Source: a virus
DNA: 64,000 nucleotides
Direction: 5' to 3' (one strand)
Virus record (IMG/VR): IMGVR_UViG_3300042260_000483
Coordinates: 22,090-86,089 of that record
Shown: piece after piece, positions 59,891 to 64,000 of the stretch
Numbering within the stretch: position 1 is the first letter of the stretch
Layout: every line of letters starts with the position of its first letter
Program-made: the position numbers and the translations under genes
Notes under the pieces: model-generated
Seen by the model: the letters and a program-made list of their open reading frames with translations, nothing else
Database searches by the model: none
Told to the model about the DNA's origin: nothing

Positions 59891-61063
59891 CTAAAATTGA
59901 AAAAATTTATTTAACATTTTTTTATTTACAATATTATTATTACGCATTTCTGAAATAGGTTGTAATAATTCATCATATCCTTCTATTGGGTTTCCAACAT
60001 ATTCATGACAATATGATGCTCTTAATTTCAACATTGTATATGCATTTTTTTGTAAATTTTTATCAGTTCGGATTTTACCATTAAATGGTGTTGGTTTCCA
60101 ATTTGGATTATTTTCTCTATATTCACCTAATGCAGGATTTACTGTTTTAGTATAATATTTTGCATTAGTATTTTTTATAATTCCTGCACAAAATTCAGAT
60201 ACTTTACTACCAATACCCATTCCTTGATAATCTGGATTAACTACAATCCTGCTTTCTCTAAAAGATTTTTCTACACTATTTCTACCAATATGTCTTCCAA
60301 TTACATTTATTGCAACGGGGTTACCATTCCATTCAAACAATAAAAAAATGTAAGTGTTATTTACATTTTCTGTTAGATAATGATGTTTTTTGAAGAAATC
60401 CCAAGCTTTAGGTTCAACCCTACTAATTTGAAGTTCGATGTTTGGTCTTCCTTGCCGAAGCCATTCACCTCTTTCGAGTGTGCCTCCTTTTTGGGGTGAA
60501 AGTGTCCAATCAGGCATCAACCACTGCATTATATCGTTATGACACGATGCTAGAATAATCTTTTTATTTTCTCTACGAATATATTTTTGTAATGCAAACG
60601 ACATTGCCTTTGCAACATCTCTATCTACTACTGATGTATATTCATCTATTAAAATAGTATCGCCATCTTTTGCAGAAGAAACTAAATATGCTAATTCAGC
60701 TCTATATTGTTCTCCGTTACTTAATAAGTGAAAAGGACGTAACCATGTTGGTATGGATGATAATCCCATTGATGTTAAAACCTTTCCTGCTTCACTCGGT
60801 TCTAACCAATCAAAATTTGAAATTAATGATTTTTCACTATCAAACTGAATTTTATTGATACCACCTAATTCTTTTAATATAGTAGATTTACCACTACCAC
60901 TGCTACCATAAATGACACCAATATTCCAATCAAATGAGTTTAGAGATGAAATATCCATTGGAATAATTACTCTCGTTTCCTCTTTGTTTTGAATATCAAA
61001 TGTATCATACACATATTGTGTGTATTTATCATTTTTGATTGAATGTGATAATTCTATTTGCAT
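59891..61063 (-). CDS. ABC-type ATPase fused to a GNAT acyltransferase (Mom-like candidate)
   Basis: 390 aa. ABC ATPase: Walker A GSSGSGKST (about 53-61), signature-like LSNGEQYRAELA (about 114-125), Walker B DTILIDEYTSVVD (about 135-147). The C-terminal half has a GNAT domain: SFRESRIVVNPDYQGMGIGSKV carries the acyl-CoA loop (Q-x-x-G-x-G). ABC-GNAT fusions resembling phage Mu Mom-type proteins have been predicted to modify DNA bases. No membrane segment, so not a transporter. Located between two base-modification-like genes. Domains are clear; the role is inferred. Confidence 0.78.
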   Translation of the reverse strand: MQIELSHSIKNDKYTQYVYDTFDIQNKEETRVIIPMDISSLNSFDWNIGVIYGSSGSGKSTILKELGGINKIQFDSEKSLISNFDWLEPSEAGKVLTSMGLSSIPTWLRPFHLLSNGEQYRAELAYLVSSAKDGDTILIDEYTSVVDRDVAKAMSFALQKYIRRENKKIILASCHNDIMQWLMPDWTLSPQKGGTLERGEWLRQGRPNIELQISRVEPKAWDFFKKHHYLTENVNNTYIFLLFEWNGNPVAINVIGRHIGRNSVEKSFRESRIVVNPDYQGMGIGSKVSEFCAGIIKNTNAKYYTKTVNPALGEYRENNPNWKPTPFNGKIRTDKNLQKNAYTMLKLRASYCHEYVGNPIEGYDELLQPISEMRNNNIVNKKMLNKFFQF

Positions 61064-61067
61064 TTAA

Positions 61068-62300
61068 TTACATTTTACGAAATATCCATATCGGCTCACA
61101 GAATGTTTTATCTTTGGCTTCTTCGTTCTTTTTCAATTCTTCTTCGGAATATCTTTCTTCATCACCATCTATAATCATTCCTGCCCCGGCAGAACCCGGT
61201 CTTTTGGCCATTTCCATACCCAAACACCCTTGATACTCTGCACCTTCTAAAGTGGAGATAAAATCGTTCATAGGGTTGGTAATTTCTTGTTGTCCTTTAC
61301 CATCACCTTTTGATGATGCGTAGACATCTGCAATGTTCACTGCTAAGTAACCACCTTTTTTAATAGTAGGCCAAACATTAGCAATTGTCTTATGTAAGAA
61401 GTTTTTATTCCATTCATCGATTGTTTTATATCGAACCCAACTTTGAGTATCATCGTATGAATATCTCTCTACGTTGAAATATGGAGGTGAGCTGAATACA
61501 ATATCAAAATATTCTTTATACTCACTCAAATCTAAATCTTCAGCAGGGGATTCATAAAAGGTTGATTTCTTTTTGGTTTCAAAAAATCCATTATGTTTTT
61601 CGTAAAAATCTGCTTGTTCTCTATAAATTGGATGATTTTCAGTACGAGGGTCTATACCCACAAAATGTTCTCCAAATTCAGATGCATAAAAACCACATAA
61701 TCTATCACCCCATCCTGCAGAAATATCTAATACGTTTTTTGCTTCAACGTAATCATATAATACTTTTGCAACATTTGGTTTAAATTGCGAACAAATATAC
61801 TTTCGTAGGGATAAGCAAGTTCTTAGTGTGTTTTTGGTAATTTCATCAAACTTTAAGGTATATAATCCACCCATAAGTGAGAACATAAAATCAGGGTTAT
61901 TCCAAGTACGGTATGGCCCAGGCGAGACCGTTCCATCTACACTCCAACGATTTGCTTGTTGAAAGTAATTAGATGCGGCGTTACCTGTGTTAATACGTCT
62001 TACAAATTGATTTTTTCCTTGAAATGTTAAGGGATATCGAGATTCGGCTGCCTTTCGTGGCACCCAATCACCTTCTGTAAAAAGTTCTTGCCATCTGAAA
62101 CCTTTTAGTTTAAGATATTCTTTTCTTGCTTCTTCTTCGGTGATATCAGCATATGGGATTTCATATGTTGCTGCTACTCTTGCTAGAGATTCTTTTACAT
62201 CTTCTCTATCAAATGTTTTTTTGATGTAACTCCATTCTTCTTTGTTAATATGAAGATACGGGAGCATATCATAGAATTTATCAAAGTATTCTAAATACAT
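61068..62300 (-). CDS. SPPY-type methyltransferase-fold protein, 410 aa
   Basis: DISAGWGDRLCGFY (SAM-binding region, about 191-204), VGIDPRTENHP, then DIVFSSPPYFNVERYS (about 263-278) and KKGGYLAVNIADV. Paralogue of the 544-aa protein at 48151, with a shorter N-terminal region (about 180 aa), where FRWQELFTEGDW and RWSVDGTVSPGPYRTW are distinctive. DNA base modification is predicted. Lies 4 nt upstream of the ABC-GNAT gene, so they are probably co-expressed. Confidence 0.8.
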   Translation of the reverse strand: MYLEYFDKFYDMLPYLHINKEEWSYIKKTFDREDVKESLARVAATYEIPYADITEEEARKEYLKLKGFRWQELFTEGDWVPRKAAESRYPLTFQGKNQFVRRINTGNAASNYFQQANRWSVDGTVSPGPYRTWNNPDFMFSLMGGLYTLKFDEITKNTLRTCLSLRKYICSQFKPNVAKVLYDYVEAKNVLDISAGWGDRLCGFYASEFGEHFVGIDPRTENHPIYREQADFYEKHNGFFETKKKSTFYESPAEDLDLSEYKEYFDIVFSSPPYFNVERYSYDDTQSWVRYKTIDEWNKNFLHKTIANVWPTIKKGGYLAVNIADVYASSKGDGKGQQEITNPMNDFISTLEGAEYQGCLGMEMAKRPGSAGAGMIIDGDEERYSEEELKKNEEAKDKTFCEPIWIFRKM

Positions 62301-62325
62301 AACCTTTAATTTATTTTATATTTTA

Positions 62326-62357
62326 CAAATATACGAAAAATAATTCACATTTCCAAA
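62326..62357 (-). promoter_or_regulatory. TTTG-N20-TATATTTG promoter
   Basis: TTTG at 62357-62354, a 20-nt spacer, TATATTTG at 62333-62326. Drives the SPPY methyltransferase-fold and ABC-GNAT genes. Confidence 0.87.
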
Positions 62358-62540
62358 TTAAATGTGTGTCCATGTTCTTCGTTTCACTATTTCTTCAATG
62401 TTCCATACGGAAACTTTGAAATTTCGGGCAATGACGTTAGTAGAGAACCCTTTTGAATAGAGTTCTCTTATTATCCTAACTTGTTCGTTTGTAAGTTTTG
62501 CTTTTGGATGATTCTCACCACGTCTATTTGCTATACTCAT
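62358..62540 (-). CDS. Small HTH protein, 60 aa
   Basis: MSIANRRGENHPKAKLTNEQVRIIRELYSKGFSTNVIARNFKVSVWNIEEIVKRRTW: the KAKLTNEQV...IRELY...GFS...IA..F.VS pattern is the HTH found at the end of phage HNH endonucleases and in small regulators. No nuclease domain here. It overlaps the thioredoxin gene by 17 nt. Possibly a remnant of a homing enzyme or a regulator. Confidence 0.72.
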   Translation of the reverse strand: MSIANRRGENHPKAKLTNEQVRIIRELYSKGFSTNVIARNFKVSVWNIEEIVKRRTWTHI

Positions 62541-62787
62541 TTAATGCGTTTACATATGCCATTTCAGATTGCACTCCGGTAAATCTTCCAATCTCAACAC
62601 CATCTTTTTCAACAATAACCGTAGGAACGGAACGGATTGAATATTTAGATGCTATTTCAAATTGTGAATCTACATCAATGTTTTCAAAATTAATATTATT
62701 AAATTTTGATTTAACATTTTCCATAATAGGTGCCAATACTCTACATGGACCACACCATGCTGCTGAGAATTTTTTTACTTCAATCAT
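62524..62787 (-). CDS. trxA: Thioredoxin
   Basis: 87 aa, similar in length to T4 NrdC. Active site WCGPC (11-15) in FSAAWCGPCRVLAPIM, cis-Pro in VPTVIV (about 54) and the usual GRFTGV. It likely reduces the phage ribonucleotide reductase encoded just upstream. Start at ATG 62787 after an AAGGAG-like site. Firm. Confidence 0.95.
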   Translation of the reverse strand: MIEVKKFSAAWCGPCRVLAPIMENVKSKFNNINFENIDVDSQFEIASKYSIRSVPTVIVEKDGVEIGRFTGVQSEMAYVNALNEYSK

Positions 62788-62812
62788 TTTCGTTTCTCCT
62801 TATTTTTTTATT

Positions 62813-64000
62813 TTATCCATCGCATGAAAGACATTCAGGATCCATAGCCTTTGCTGCTATATCACCTCTCAATACTGATTCAGTTCTCATATAATACAAA
62901 GTTTTAACACCTTGTTTCCAAGCTTCTAATGTTACTTGGTTAATCCACTTAGGTTCTGCTGTTGCAGGAAATGCTAAGTTTAATGAAACTGATTGGTCAA
63001 TATATTGTTGTCTAATTCCTGCTTGTCTTACTAAATCTAGTTGATTAATTTCTTTGAATGTTTTGAATACATCCTTTACTCTAAATGTTTTAGCCGAATC
63101 TTCGATTGCAACTTCATCACATTTAACTACTTTACCATTTAGGAAACACCATTGGTCTAATTCACTAATATCCTGAATAGAACCACCATCTGCAAGGATT
63201 TTATCCCATACTTCTTTAGTGTTCAATCCAATTTTTCTTAATACTCTTTCCAATTCACCATTTCTACGGATGAATGTTCCCTTTGATGTTTGTTCGGTAA
63301 ATACATTTGCTGCCCATGGCTCGATTCCGGCAGATACATCACCACTTAATTTAGAATTTGAAACCGTTGGTGCAATTGCACGAAGGTGTGTGTTTCTAAA
63401 TCCGGTATCTTTACACCATAGTGGTTCTCCGTATTCAGTTGCCATATCTCTACTTGCTCTTTCAGATTCAATTTTTAATTGAGAGAAAATCTTACGAGTT
63501 TCAAATTGAGCAACCATACCTTCAAACGGAATACCTCTTTGTTGTAAATAGGTATGCCATCCTAATACACCCAATCCTAATGCTCTACCTTTTTCAGCAG
63601 AACGAACTGAATTTTCGAATCCTCTTAATCCTTTTGCCTTTTGAATAAATTCAGAAAGAACTCCATCTAAAAACCAAGTTGCAGTATATACTAAATCAGT
63701 ATCTTTCCACTCATCGTATTTAGCCAAATTCAATGATGATAAACAACAAACAAATGAATGTGATTCATCGGTGTGTAAAGTAATTTCAGAACAAATGTTC
63801 GTCATAAATACTTTTAAACCATTTTGTTTATATGATTCTGGGTTTTGTTTATTTACATTACCCTTAAAGAAAATATAAGGTTCTCCTGTTGCTTTTCGTT
63901 TCTGAAGTAATTTACCCCATTTTCTACGAGCAACTTCGTCACCATCTTGTAGTTTTCTCATAAACTTATCACCAATAACTGCACATTGATGTAAATTAAG
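62813..64000 (-). CDS. nrdA: Ribonucleotide reductase class I large subunit, cut by the right edge
   Basis: The frame is open to base 64000, so the 3' part of the gene (about 395 codons) is seen. NICSEITLHTDE carries the N-x-C-x-E active-site core, ALGLGVLGWHTYLQ and the C-terminal PECLSCDG with a CxxC pair (Cys of the redox-active tail). It reduces ribonucleoside diphosphates for phage DNA synthesis. An internal ATG at 63961 is not the true start, since the frame continues upstream. It precedes thioredoxin. Firm. Confidence 0.96.
   Translation of the reverse strand, partial: LNLHQCAVIGDKFMRKLQDGDEVARRKWGKLLQKRKATGEPYIFFKGNVNKQNPESYKQNGLKVFMTNICSEITLHTDESHSFVCCLSSLNLAKYDEWKDTDLVYTATWFLDGVLSEFIQKAKGLRGFENSVRSAEKGRALGLGVLGWHTYLQQRGIPFEGMVAQFETRKIFSQLKIESERASRDMATEYGEPLWCKDTGFRNTHLRAIAPTVSNSKLSGDVSAGIEPWAANVFTEQTSKGTFIRRNGELERVLRKIGLNTKEVWDKILADGGSIQDISELDQWCFLNGKVVKCDEVAIEDSAKTFRVKDVFKTFKEINQLDLVRQAGIRQQYIDQSVSLNLAFPATAEPKWINQVTLEAWKQGVKTLYYMRTESVLRGDIAAKAMDPECLSCDG

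Overview
ORGANISM. The window looks like part of the genome of a large T4-type myophage that infects a Bacteroidota (flavobacteria-like) host. Evidence for the phage lineage: a gp43-like family B DNA polymerase, gp44/gp62 clamp loader, gp45 sliding clamp, ribonucleotide reductase NrdA, CobS/CobT-like proteins and many small overlapping genes. Evidence for the host: about 17 promoters with the Bacteroidota layout (TTTG, 18-20 nt, TAnnTTTG or TATATTAG), Flavobacterium-style signal peptides ending in FGQ, surface-lipoprotein signals (C-S-K-E-D) and A/T-rich leaders mostly without Shine-Dalgarno sites. Every gene I accept is on the minus strand, so transcription runs from right to left. LAYOUT, in transcription order. 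64.0-62.3 kb: NrdA (runs off the right edge), thioredoxin and a small HTH protein. 62.3-55.2 kb: an SPPY methyltransferase-fold protein, an ABC-ATPase/GNAT fusion, a thymidylate-synthase-like protein, asparagine synthase, a PLP enzyme and a DUF262-HNH nuclease, a possible DNA-modification or exclusion island. 55.1-44.1 kb: the replication core (polymerase, clamp, clamp loader) with GroEL, GroES, IMPDH/GMPR, a second SPPY protein and a homing-type HNH. 44.1-41 kb: small proteins, a zinc ribbon, a radical SAM enzyme and a Cas4-like nuclease. 40.9-32.7 kb: a tightly coupled glycosyltransferase operon (seven GT-like genes plus an SGNH protein) that ends in a hairpin terminator. 32.6-19.9 kb: a late-looking operon holding export and lysis genes (cohesin/dockerin/C-type-lectin proteins, two surface lipoproteins, GH19 endolysin, holin candidate, CsgG, an outer-membrane protein) and then likely capsid-cargo genes. 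It also ends in a terminator. 19.8-13.7 kb: more small proteins sharing an N-terminal tag that resembles the T4 capsid-targeting sequence. 13.6-10.7 kb: sulfate activation (APS kinase, HxGH nucleotidyltransferase, DUF2061) and an amidinotransferase. 10.6-4.3 kb: ferredoxin, small proteins, an SGNH protein, a cupin and a methyltransferase with homing-type DNA-binding repeats. 4.2-0.5 kb: the CobT-like and CobS-like pair. The left edge cuts an HExxH protein. MOST INTERESTING. (1) A set of otherwise unrelated proteins share a short M(I)KLxDILxE-type start, and three proteins carry internal ESVNE-like repeats. Both fit prohead-protease processing of packaged proteins, some made as polyproteins. 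(2) An export operon combines CsgG, an OMP, cohesin/dockerin/lectin proteins and surface lipoproteins with lysis genes. (3) A promoter subclass carries a conserved transcribed leader (AGCT, TATAA, AGAGATA). (4) A separate TATTTATA motif, without a -33 box, precedes late-type genes. (5) A possible thymidine-modification island. I saw no tRNA, rRNA, CRISPR array, IS element or attachment site. No gene-free stretch much exceeds 300 bases; the longest, 1791-2091, holds two promoters, a 21-codon ORF and a terminator.
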